Positions 51,441 through 59,470 of a DNA stretch of 64,000 nt are shown here, one piece after another. Source of the DNA: Pedobacter sp. PF22-3 (GTDB lineage Bacteria > Bacteroidota > Bacteroidia > Sphingobacteriales > Sphingobacteriaceae). The notes under the pieces were generated by a model. That model ran no database searches and was not told where the DNA came from. It worked only from the letters and a program-made list of their open reading frames with translations. The first letter of the stretch is position 1, and each line of letters begins with the position of its first letter. The DNA is taken from NCBI RefSeq assembly GCF_026239555.1, contig NZ_JAPIVP010000004.1, positions 186,001 to 250,000 on the forward strand, given 5' to 3'. A program made the position numbers and the translations under genes.

Positions 51441-52565
51441 TTAATAACTATTGTTCAGCATTACAGGCATCACCAACATCAAAACATCTTCGTTTTCATC
51501 ATTGGTTTGCGGAATTAAAAGCCCGGCCCTATTCGGTGTGGAAAGTTCTAAAGTAACTTCATCGCCACTTAAATTACTTAACATTTCGATTAAAAAACGT
51601 GCATTGAAGCCTATTTCAAGGTCTTCACCATCATATTGGCAACTTAAACGCTCATGGGCCTCGTTAGCGAAATCCAAATCCTCAGATGAGATATTCAATT
51701 CACTTCCGCTAATTTTCAACCTTACCTGGTGCGTTGTTTTATTGGCAAAAATTACAACCCTGCGAAGGGTATTTAAAAACAAACTCCTATCAATAATTAA
51801 CTTGTTCGGATTATTGGTTGGAATTACGGCCTCATAATCTGGATAGCGCTCGTCTATTAAACGACACACTAAGTTGATATTTTCGAACTTAAAGAAAGCA
51901 CTAGTTGCATTATAATCTACTGATACATTAATATCTGTTGAAGGTAAAGCAGCTTTTAAAAGTGTTAAGGCTTTTTTGGGAAGAATGAATGAGGTTGCTT
52001 TATCTGCTTTGCTATCCATACGGCGATATCTCACCAATTTATGTGCATCGGTAGCTACAAAGGTGATGTGCTGAGGCGATAACTGACAGAATACACCTGT
52101 CATCGCCGGGCGTAACTCATCATTACTTACCGCGAAAATAGTTTTCGTAATGGCTTCGGTTAAAACTGATGCTGGCAAATTTACTGAAGAAGCATTTTCT
52201 ACTACTGGAATCTTTGGAAAATCATCACCATTTTCACCACTTAATTTATATTTACCATCACCGGCGCTAATCTCAATCGCAAAAGTACTATCATCAATAT
52301 TAAATGCAATTGGTTGGTCTGGTAATGTTTTAAGCGTATCTAATAAAATTTTGGATGGAACAGCCACTTTACCTTCTTCCTTTGATTCTACAGCCAAAGC
52401 AGTTGTCATGCTGGTTTGCAGATCGGTAGCAGAGATAGTTAAGTTTCCATCTTTAATTTCGAAGAGAAAATTTTCTAATATAGGCAAAACCGTACTGCTG
52501 CTTGATGCACCATTTACAGTTTGTAAGTGTTTTAACAGCGTTGATGTGGATACAATAAATCTCAT
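51441..52565 (-). CDS. dnaN: DNA polymerase III sliding clamp, beta subunit
   Basis: Ring-shaped dimer that tethers replicative polymerase to DNA. Three repeated clamp domains span the 374 residues: N-domain MRFIVSTSTLLKHLQTVNG, and conserved IEISAGDGKYKLSGENGDDFP, AVSNDELRPAMTGVF, ATDAHKLVRYR and the C-terminal VLMLVMPVMLN, which matches the closing of DnaN. It is not next to dnaA or recF, but to gldG on the same strand. Confidence 0.95.
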   Translation of the reverse strand: MRFIVSTSTLLKHLQTVNGASSSSTVLPILENFLFEIKDGNLTISATDLQTSMTTALAVESKEEGKVAVPSKILLDTLKTLPDQPIAFNIDDSTFAIEISAGDGKYKLSGENGDDFPKIPVVENASSVNLPASVLTEAITKTIFAVSNDELRPAMTGVFCQLSPQHITFVATDAHKLVRYRRMDSKADKATSFILPKKALTLLKAALPSTDINVSVDYNATSAFFKFENINLVCRLIDERYPDYEAVIPTNNPNKLIIDRSLFLNTLRRVVIFANKTTHQVRLKISGSELNISSEDLDFANEAHERLSCQYDGEDLEIGFNARFLIEMLSNLSGDEVTLELSTPNRAGLLIPQTNDENEDVLMLVMPVMLNNSY

Positions 52566-52584
52566 GATATTATTTAGTCTTCTT

Positions 52585-52592
52585 CAAAAATA
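52585..52592 (-). promoter_or_regulatory. -7 element TATTTTTG for dnaN
   Basis: Minus-strand TATTTTTG, about 20 bases upstream of the dnaN ATG, overlapping the 3' end region of gldG downstream spacer. Confidence 0.5.
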
Positions 52593-52598
52593 TAAAAA

Positions 52599-54284
52599 TT
52601 ATTTAGCGTACTTGTATTTGCGGTAATAATGTTGAAAAATCGCAAAGAATATTAACAATAGCAAGGGCGCTACAACATTTATAAATTGCCACTTTGTTTT
52701 TTCGAGCTTAATTTTGGCTTTATCCAGCAATCTAATTTTTACTTCTTTATTGCGCAGCGCAATTAAATTATCGTTATCCGTAAAATAATCAACAATATTA
52801 AGCAATAAGGCTTTGTTGCCAAAAGTACGCTGCGAATAACGGTCGAAACCTAGTGGAAATGGCGTTCCGTTTTGCTCAGATACCTGGTTTTTAAAAATAT
52901 CACCATCTCCTATCACGATCATTTTAGCCGGTTTGCTGATGTCTTCTAAAGTATAAGGCTGCGTAATGGTAGACGGTAAGGGACGCCCCGCAAAAACCGA
53001 TGGAAACTTACCTTCCAACATCAAACCCACATATTGCGGTTTACTTTGAAAAGAACGTGGATCCAACTGTTCGCTTACCATTTGTAAACTGAACAATTTT
53101 GGCACATTATATACTTTGTTATAAGGAGACGTACTTAAAATATAAGATTTCTTTACATTTTTAACTCCAATCGTGTCTACTGTACTTGGAAATTCAGATT
53201 TTACACCATCCAGTTTTTTCACCACACTCTCGGCTGTATCAGGCAATAAAATCGGGTAATAAATCCAGGGAACCAACTGCATTTGGTTTTGTCCGCCTAC
53301 AACTCCTGTTGAAACCGGAATCTCGGCATTGTTTGCCGGATCGGCAATGATATTATAATTAACCCTTGCACCATACATAAAAAGCATATCATCCAGGTTC
53401 AGATTGCTATTAATGGCCATTTGTCCACTTTTTCCACGCAAACTATCCAATTCTGCATTTACCTGATCGATACTCCAGAGTACCCTACCACCATTCATCA
53501 CAAAATAGTTGATTTTGTATTTCTCAGCTTCTGTAAAAGGTTTTTTGGGCTTGGCTATGATGAGCATTTTTAATTTATCAAGCCCTGCTTTATCAATGCT
53601 ATTTAAATCAATACGGCCAACCAAATAACTGTTTGATAGGGTGTGGATGGCATCAGCCAGTTGCAGATCAGAAAGTTCGCCATTTGATTCCGAAAAGCCA
53701 ATCCGGGGGTTGTCCCCTGAAATTACCTTTTTTAACCCTGAGGTAAAAATATACTCCAGATTCTCAATCGCGCGGTTGATATTGTCTTCGTAATTTCCGC
53801 GGGTATCTAAATTCTGAAAAAGTTTAATGGGAAATTCCTTTCCTTCGCTTTCCATCATGGCCATCGGAAATACAAGTTTCTGCGTTAACCCACTTTCTGT
53901 TTTAACGCTTAAATTGGTTGCTTCTATTCCTCTTTCGTATAAATTATTGATCACCGTATCCTGGTCGGCCTGGTTAAGCCCTGCCAAAGGATCGACAAAA
54001 ACCACCTTAACTTCCGTTTTAGCATAAGCTTTATAATCTGATAAAATATCAGACACAGCAGCCTGCAGACGCTTAAATGCAGGCGGCAACTCTCCAGCTA
54101 AAAATACAGTAATCATTACCGGTTTTTCATTTTGCTGCAGCAAAGCTTTTGTTTTCTCGCTCAGCGTGAAACGTTTATCGGCCGTAAAATCAAAACGATA
54201 AAAAACGTACCGGCCTAAAATATTTATAATAACCAGTGCCATTATGAAGATGATAAAATTAATCCATTTGTGCTTCAGCTTCAT
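52599..54284 (-). CDS. gldG: Gliding motility ABC transporter substrate-binding protein GldG
   Basis: Membrane-anchored component of the GldAFG ABC transporter required for gliding in Flavobacterium. It has an N-terminal segment (about 11-29, FIIFIMALVIINILGRYVF) and a C-terminal one (about 535-553, FINVVAPLLLLIFFAIFQ), with a large periplasmic ABC-type auxiliary domain between (RFTLSEKTKALLQQNEKPV, KLKMLIIAKPKKPFTEAE). At 561 residues it is complete. It overlaps gldF by one base, so the pair is translated together. Confidence 0.88.
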   Translation of the reverse strand: MKLKHKWINFIIFIMALVIINILGRYVFYRFDFTADKRFTLSEKTKALLQQNEKPVMITVFLAGELPPAFKRLQAAVSDILSDYKAYAKTEVKVVFVDPLAGLNQADQDTVINNLYERGIEATNLSVKTESGLTQKLVFPMAMMESEGKEFPIKLFQNLDTRGNYEDNINRAIENLEYIFTSGLKKVISGDNPRIGFSESNGELSDLQLADAIHTLSNSYLVGRIDLNSIDKAGLDKLKMLIIAKPKKPFTEAEKYKINYFVMNGGRVLWSIDQVNAELDSLRGKSGQMAINSNLNLDDMLFMYGARVNYNIIADPANNAEIPVSTGVVGGQNQMQLVPWIYYPILLPDTAESVVKKLDGVKSEFPSTVDTIGVKNVKKSYILSTSPYNKVYNVPKLFSLQMVSEQLDPRSFQSKPQYVGLMLEGKFPSVFAGRPLPSTITQPYTLEDISKPAKMIVIGDGDIFKNQVSEQNGTPFPLGFDRYSQRTFGNKALLLNIVDYFTDNDNLIALRNKEVKIRLLDKAKIKLEKTKWQFINVVAPLLLLIFFAIFQHYYRKYKYAK

Positions 54285-55009
54285 TATCGTTTCCCTCCTA
54301 TTATTAATTTGGTGAGCAATAAAAAAAATACTGAAAAGGAAATAAAGTAAATCAAATCTCTGGTGTCCAACACACCACGGCTTATGGAAGTGTAATGTTG
54401 ATTAATACCTAAATTACGGATGATATTTTCAATGCTTTGAAATACAGCAATCTGACTGCTGTAATCGAAACCTAAAAAAGCAAATGCACACAGGGCCGCA
54501 CTAACGACAAAGGCAATAACCTGATTTTTAGTTAATGCAGAGGAGAAGATACCAATGGATGTAAAGGCAGCCCCTAACAAAAATAAACCGATATAAGAGC
54601 CAATAACTGCTCCTGAATCGATATTTCCTTCAGGAAAACCCAATTTTGAGATGCTGTAATAATAAACTAAGGTTGGGATCAAAGCAAATAACACCAAAAC
54701 CAGGCTTGCTAAATATTTTGCAACAATAATCTGCCAGATCTGGATGGGCCGGGTAATTAAAAGTTCGAAGGTCCCCTCTCTCCTTTCTTCGGCAAAAGAA
54801 CGCATCGTAACGGCTGGAATAAGAAACATAAAAAGATAGGGCACTAAACTAAAAAAGCCATCGAGTTCGGCATAACCATAATCAAGTATCGATGTATCAG
54901 GAAAAAACCAAAGTAACAGGCCAGAAACCAATAGAAAAATGCCAATGGTAATATAAGCTACCATCGAACTTAAGAAACTGAATAACTCGCGTTTAAAAAC
55001 TGCGTACAT
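54284..55009 (-). CDS. gldF: Gliding motility ABC transporter permease GldF
   Basis: Membrane permease of the GldAFG transporter, 241 residues with six hydrophobic segments (starting MYAVFKRELFSFLSSMVAYI). The cytoplasmic loop SFAEERREGTFELLITRPI between segments 2 and 3 is the coupling region characteristic of ABC-2 permeases. It precedes and overlaps gldG by one base. gldA, the ATPase, lies about 2.3 kb upstream, separated by three outer-membrane barrel genes. Confidence 0.9.
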   Translation of the reverse strand: MYAVFKRELFSFLSSMVAYITIGIFLLVSGLLLWFFPDTSILDYGYAELDGFFSLVPYLFMFLIPAVTMRSFAEERREGTFELLITRPIQIWQIIVAKYLASLVLVLFALIPTLVYYYSISKLGFPEGNIDSGAVIGSYIGLFLLGAAFTSIGIFSSALTKNQVIAFVVSAALCAFAFLGFDYSSQIAVFQSIENIIRNLGINQHYTSISRGVLDTRDLIYFISFSVFFLLLTKLIIGGKR

Positions 55010-55136
55010 AGTTAAATTTAAATGCCGAAGTTAAGAATTATTTTTTCGTTGGCTTTACCCAGTTAACAGTAAAATTGAAGATGGCTGGTGTTTGATAGTT
55101 TTAAAGTTAATGGGCTGATTGTTAAAAGCAGTATAC

Positions 55137-55168
55137 AAAAAAGCCCCCGATTTTCATCAGAGGCTTAG
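55137..55168 (-). terminator. Hairpin after the beta-barrel gene at 55185
   Basis: An imperfect stem, AAGCC...GAT opposite ATC...GGCTT, around TTTC, with an A-run giving T on the minus strand. Confidence 0.5.
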
Positions 55169-55184
55169 GTTTATTTTAGATTCG

Positions 55185-55841
55185 TTAAAAAGAAAAGCCC
55201 AATCCAACTGTAAACACTTTGTTTTTGATTGAAGGATCAAAATCTTGTGCTTCTTCATTGTTTGCCAGATTGCCTAAGCCCAAGCCATAGCCAGCATGAA
55301 TATTTAAGCCATTATTTAACTGAAAGCCAGCTAAAAAATTTAACCCGTAATCGCTACGGTTAAGACCCGAATCTTTGAATTCGATTTTCTCTTTTTCTGA
55401 GCCCATTTTAGCATTGGCACTTAAGGCATAAGCAAAGTAAGGACCTGCGCCTACAAATAATTTACCTGCATTGGCCATTTTAAAATTTACAAGTGCATTA
55501 ACTGGTAATTCAAGGTATTTGAAATTTAGAGTGGCATCAACATCAGCAAAAAAATCATCGTTATCAAAACCAAAGCCACTGCTGTTAATTTTTGTTCCTT
55601 TATCAATAAAGGTTAATCCAGGTTGAATAGAAACCAGATCAGATAATTCAAATTCTACCGTTCCACCTACGTAATAAGAGGTTTTTGTGCCATAACTAAA
55701 TGATGCATTACCTGCTGAGAAAGTCATATTTGGAAAAGCAACGCCTGCTTTTAATCCAAATTTAACCGGCTTACTACTTTGAGCTAAAGCTGCAGTACTC
55801 AGCGCTGCAACTGTTAATAAAGATAATACTAATTTTTTCAT
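55185..55841 (-). CDS. Outer-membrane beta-barrel protein (PorT-like family)
   Basis: A 218-residue small barrel with signal peptide MKKLVLSLLTVAALSTAALA. Strands alternate polar and aromatic residues (FGLKAGVAFPNMTFSAGNAS, YYVGGTVEFELSDLVSIQPG) and end in aromatic F (VGLGFSF), the pattern of PorT/OmpA-like 8-strand barrels. The start is set at ATG 55841, at the signal peptide, not the longer frame. Not closely similar to its two downstream neighbours, but of the same architectural kind. Confidence 0.8.
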   Translation of the reverse strand: MKKLVLSLLTVAALSTAALAQSSKPVKFGLKAGVAFPNMTFSAGNASFSYGTKTSYYVGGTVEFELSDLVSIQPGLTFIDKGTKINSSGFGFDNDDFFADVDATLNFKYLELPVNALVNFKMANAGKLFVGAGPYFAYALSANAKMGSEKEKIEFKDSGLNRSDYGLNFLAGFQLNNGLNIHAGYGLGLGNLANNEEAQDFDPSIKNKVFTVGLGFSF

Positions 55842-55977
55842 CTGATTTTTTTGAGATTGTTGGTTAGAATTGTTTTTAATTTTCCGTTTACGCGCCTGAT
55901 TTACAAACAAGCGCCGCAATGATAGATAAACTAATTTGATAGTTAAAATATTTGAAGGAATAAATTTATGTAAACAA

Positions 55978-56005
55978 AAAAGCCCCCAATTTCTTGAAGG
56001 CTTTT
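55978..56005 (-). terminator. Terminator after the beta-barrel gene at 56031
   Basis: A 7-bp stem AAAAGCC / GGCTTTT with a loop of about 14 bases and an A-run giving T on the minus strand. Confidence 0.6.
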
Positions 56006-56030
56006 GAATGAATTATGGTTTAATATTATA

Positions 56031-56561
56031 TTATAAACCGAATGCAAATGCAGCGCGAAGACCGATAAAACCAGTGGAACCGCCATTACCTGACCAGTTT
56101 TCGTAACGTAAACCGAAATCTAAACTAGATTTATCGGCAACAGAAAATGACGCACCTAAAGTTGGTGCAACAGCAAATAAAGTGCTACCACCTGTTTCAG
56201 TGCTAATTGCTGCACCTAGTTCACCAGCACCATAAAAATTACCACCAAAATAATATTTGGCACCGGCTTTTAATGGAACAACGCCATAACTGGTTTTTTG
56301 CCCAAGAGCTTTCAGTAAATCTTTGGCATCTCCCGTAGCCATTAATGATAAATAACCGGCTGAACCAGTTAGACTTAAAGATTTGGCTACCGGATGTTCG
56401 TACTGTAATGAACCACCTACGATTAAGGTATTTGAATTTTTTTCTGTCGGTAAACCAAACTCAGCACCGATGCTTAGTTTTTGAACCGCTCCTTCTGTTT
56501 GAGCTGAAGCTGCAAAGCCTAAGCCTGCAACCATTAATAAAGATAGTAATACTTTTTTCAT
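56031..56561 (-). CDS. Outer-membrane beta-barrel protein, paralogue 1
   Basis: A 176-residue barrel with signal peptide MKKVLLSLLMVAGLGFAASAQ. It resembles the next gene (56789) along its length: KLSIGAEFGLPTEKNSN against SIGVAAEIGLPSGNFTN, a KAGAKYYF or KAGLKYQL strand, LDFGLRYENWSGN against LDLGIRYEGWTGK, and the shared end GLRAAFAFGL / GVRFAYVFGL. A single duplication is likely. Role unknown. Confidence 0.8.
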   Translation of the reverse strand: MKKVLLSLLMVAGLGFAASAQTEGAVQKLSIGAEFGLPTEKNSNTLIVGGSLQYEHPVAKSLSLTGSAGYLSLMATGDAKDLLKALGQKTSYGVVPLKAGAKYYFGGNFYGAGELGAAISTETGGSTLFAVAPTLGASFSVADKSSLDFGLRYENWSGNGGSTGFIGLRAAFAFGL

Positions 56562-56788
56562 TGTTTTTTTAAATTATTGTTCGTTAATTATTTTGTGTTT
56601 TTAGACAAGCATGATGCCAAAAACGTTACAAACAAGATAAAAAAAAGACAACAATTACTATAAATAGTTGATTAACTGAATATTATATTAAAAATATTTT
56701 ATTCTTAAACGTTGTATTAAGTTATTTGAAATTAAAAATTGTAGCTTTTTGATGAAAATAGATCAAACAATTAGACACAATATTTGTT

Positions 56789-57331
56789 TCACAGCCCAAA
56801 CACGTAAGCAAACCTCACTCCAACAAATCCTTTGGTGTTGGTTTTATTAAGGATAGCAACATCATTTTTACCCGTCCAGCCTTCGTATCTGATTCCCAGA
56901 TCGAGTTTGTTCCCACCAGATAATTTAAACTGGTTTCCGACACCTGGTGACCAAGCAAATAAGGTTTTTTGGCCTTTATTTAAGGGTAGAGCAGTTCCCA
57001 ATTGACCTTCAGCATAAAAGCTCTCGCTTAACTGGTATTTTAATCCGGCTTTTACAGGAATATAGGTTAAATCCTTTACATTAAACAATTGGTTTCTCTT
57101 GCCAAAAAAATTCATAAAACCCGCGTTCAAAGTGATTGCTAAATTTTCCGCAACAGGAAGATCAGCTTTTACTGAAGCGCCCAAGCCAATTCCCGACAGG
57201 TTAGTGAAATTGCCTGATGGTAAACCAATTTCTGCCGCAACACCAATGCTAGCGCTATTTTGAGCTTTTAAAAGTACCGGGCTCAAAAATAAAAAGACTA
57301 TAAGTATAATTTTGATCTTTATGCTACGCAT
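56789..57331 (-). CDS. Outer-membrane beta-barrel protein, paralogue 2
   Basis: A 180-residue paralogue of the gene at 56031, signal peptide IILIVFLFLSPVLLKAQ, then the barrel. It ends FGVRFAYVFGL-type strand, as in the neighbour. It is 4 bases before the gldA start, so its stop-to-start arrangement puts it upstream of gldA on the same strand in the wrong order for sharing a signal; gldA would be transcribed first. Confidence 0.78.
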   Translation of the reverse strand: MRSIKIKIILIVFLFLSPVLLKAQNSASIGVAAEIGLPSGNFTNLSGIGLGASVKADLPVAENLAITLNAGFMNFFGKRNQLFNVKDLTYIPVKAGLKYQLSESFYAEGQLGTALPLNKGQKTLFAWSPGVGNQFKLSGGNKLDLGIRYEGWTGKNDVAILNKTNTKGFVGVRFAYVFGL

Positions 57332-57335
57332 GAAT

Positions 57336-58043
57336 TTAAGCGGTTAGTTTTCTGAAAATATCTTCTAAAGATTGCTGCTGGTACACTTTTTTTAGTCCCT
57401 CCAGCGAATCGTTTGCCACAATTTTACCTTTATTAATAATAATGATGTCGTCACAAATGGCTTCAACCTCCTGCATAATATGGGTAGAAATAACAACCGT
57501 TTTAGCTGCACCTAATGTTTTGATGAGCTGCCTAATGTCAACCAGCTGGTTTGGATCGAGGCCGGAAGTAGGCTCATCTAAAATTAAAACCACTGGATTA
57601 TGGATGATCGCCTGGGCCAGGCCCACCCTTTGCCGATAGCCTTTAGATAACATACCAATTTTTTTATGTTGCTCTGGGGTTAAGCCTACCATTTTGATAA
57701 CTTCATCAATCCGTGCAGGTAAATTGATAATTTTATAGGTTTGACCAACAAAACTTAAAAATTCCTTCACATACATATCAGCATATAATGGCGTGTTTTC
57801 GGGCAGGTAACCAATATGCTTTTTCGCTTCAATGGCATTGCTAAGAATACTTTTACCATAAATTTCAGCTTCACCCGATGTAGGTGCCAGATAACCGGTA
57901 AGCATCCGCATAGTTGTCGATTTACCAGCTCCATTTGGGCCTAAAAAACCCAGAATGCGCCCTGGGTTGACTTCAAAACTGATGGAATCAACCGCTTTTT
58001 GCTTATCGTAATGTTTAGAAAGATTTTTAACTGAAATACTCAT
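57336..58043 (-). CDS. gldA: Gliding motility ABC transporter ATPase GldA
   Basis: ATPase subunit of the GldAFG transporter. ABC motifs: Walker A GFLGPNGAGKSTT (32-44), Q-loop IGYLPENTPLYADM, signature LSKGYRQRVGLAQ, Walker B VLILDEPTSGLDP and switch His in STHIMQEV. At 235 residues it is family length, and the sequence MSISVKNLSKHYDKQKAVDS is the GldA start. A longer reading to 58070 exists but adds no family sequence. The beta-barrel gene at 56789 follows 4 bases downstream. Confidence 0.88.
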   Translation of the reverse strand: MSISVKNLSKHYDKQKAVDSISFEVNPGRILGFLGPNGAGKSTTMRMLTGYLAPTSGEAEIYGKSILSNAIEAKKHIGYLPENTPLYADMYVKEFLSFVGQTYKIINLPARIDEVIKMVGLTPEQHKKIGMLSKGYRQRVGLAQAIIHNPVVLILDEPTSGLDPNQLVDIRQLIKTLGAAKTVVISTHIMQEVEAICDDIIIINKGKIVANDSLEGLKKVYQQQSLEDIFRKLTA

Positions 58044-58125
58044 TTTGTATTTTTTATCACAGATTTGCACATATAAACACAGACTTTAAAACTACCAGAC
58101 CCGTGTGCATCCTTTCCATCTGTGC

Positions 58126-59046
58126 TTAATTAATATGCGGTGAACTTAATTTTTTGTTATACCTAAATTTATCCAACTCTTCTGATGCCTGTTGTAAATT
58201 ATCGCCAGACAAAATATCTGCACCGTTATTAACCAAATGATAATAAACATTCTTCGCCGGACTGGTTATCGCACTTTTATCAATATTTCCCATCGTTCCT
58301 AAAATAGTGGTAATACCTTTATGATGTAGGTATTGATAAAATTCTTTACCTGGGGCTGAAACACCAACAAAAGCGACAATTCGGTTATTCGGTATTCCCA
58401 TGTTGTTTAACCGTTTCAATTCTGCTTTCTTTTGAATAGATGCAGAAATCATTAAATCAGGTGCCAATTGATGCACCTCTTTGGCCTGATCTGCAGTATA
58501 GGTAATGATAATCGAGTTACACTCTACTTTATATTGCCTTACTTTTTCGATCACTTTTGCATACGAAACACCTTTTTTCAAATCGATGGTCAATAAAACT
58601 TTTCCTTTGCTCCAGCTCAGCACACTATCTAAAGTAGGGATTTTAAACTTTGTTTCTTTCCCTTCATCATCTTTGAGGTTAAAAGCTTTCAACTCCTCAT
58701 AGGTATAATTTCCAATTGGCCCTTTCCCTGTAGATGTACGGTCGAGTTGATCATCGTGCATAATCACCATAACGGAATCTTTACTGTAAGCGACATCAAA
58801 TTCGATTACGACCGGATTATAAGTAGTGGCATTATCGAATGTTTCAATACAGTTTTCAGGATAACCGGGCATTGGGCCTCCGCGATGGGCACTAATTAAT
58901 GGAAAACGGTTCTCTGGTGCCCATTTTAAGAATTGATATAATTCCTTAACTGTATTGAATTTAATATAACGATGTTTTTTCTCCTTAGGTTTGCATGAGG
59001 CAAAAACGATAACAATAACCAGGAATAACAAATGATGGAATTTCAT
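58126..59046 (-). CDS. Glycerophosphodiester phosphodiesterase lipoprotein
   Basis: An envelope lipoprotein of 306 residues hydrolysing deacylated phospholipids (glycerophosphodiesters). Lipobox FASC at Cys18 follows the signal peptide FLVIVIVFA. The GDPD TIM-barrel motifs are ISAHRGGPMPGYPENCIETF (H54, R55, E64), VIEFDVAYSKDSVMVIMHDD (E82, D84, H97) and DRTSTGKG. All catalytic residues are in place. The promoter TACTTTTG at 59051 leaves 4 bases before the ATG. Confidence 0.9.
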   Translation of the reverse strand: MKFHHLLFLVIVIVFASCKPKEKKHRYIKFNTVKELYQFLKWAPENRFPLISAHRGGPMPGYPENCIETFDNATTYNPVVIEFDVAYSKDSVMVIMHDDQLDRTSTGKGPIGNYTYEELKAFNLKDDEGKETKFKIPTLDSVLSWSKGKVLLTIDLKKGVSYAKVIEKVRQYKVECNSIIITYTADQAKEVHQLAPDLMISASIQKKAELKRLNNMGIPNNRIVAFVGVSAPGKEFYQYLHHKGITTILGTMGNIDKSAITSPAKNVYYHLVNNGADILSGDNLQQASEELDKFRYNKKLSSPHIN

Positions 59047-59050
59047 ACTT

Positions 59051-59058
59051 CAAAAGTA
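59051..59058 (-). promoter_or_regulatory. -7 element TACTTTTG for the phosphodiesterase, near-leaderless
   Basis: Minus-strand TACTTTTG, followed after 4 bases by the ATG at 59046. Confidence 0.5.
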
Positions 59059-59208
59059 GAAAAAAATGGAAGATGGAAGTGGTAAAATGGAATGTTAAAT
59101 GTTTAGAGGTTTAATTGCTGAAATCGATGAATAGCACCATTAGGTCTATTAAGCACTTCTAAAGCTAAACGGGTTTGAACCATTAATAATGCTATACTTT
59201 GGCCACTT

Positions 59209-59262
59209 AAACCTGATTGCAGCGGGCACTAGTGTAACGAAGTAAAGCAGAAAGCAGGAACT
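59209..59262 (+). repeat. Intergenic repeat, family D, third copy
   Basis: AAACCTGATTGCAGCGGGCAC, TAGTGTAACGAAGTAAAGC and AGAAAGCAGGAAC, in parts. This matches the inverse of 33178-33235 closely and 11046-11126 at its ends. It is the only feature seen in the rest of 59047-59470, apart from the promoter at 59456. Confidence 0.6.
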
Positions 59263-59455
59263 CTGGAACCGATTAGCACTGACCTTGCTTTCCTAAACCT
59301 TTAAAACATATAAGTGATTTAAGACAATATCCTGATTGGTCAGGCATTTGATTCTTTAAAAAGATGCTGCAATAATTCTAATAGCTATCTAAACAGTATG
59401 ACGATAGCATTGGCTTTTATGTTGATCAAAACCGCTTACCTTTTACCTTATTTAT

Positions 59456-59463
59456 TATATTTG
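59456..59463 (+). promoter_or_regulatory. -7 element TATATTTG for glyS, near-leaderless
   Basis: TATATTTG followed after 7 bases by the glycyl-tRNA synthetase ATG. Confidence 0.55.
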
Positions 59464-59470
59464 CTGCATT

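Noticed and set aside
58048..58124. Another family E repeat before gldA.
   Set aside because: It has inverted CACAGAT/ATCTGTG words and shares some with family E, but the alignment is too poor to call it a copy.
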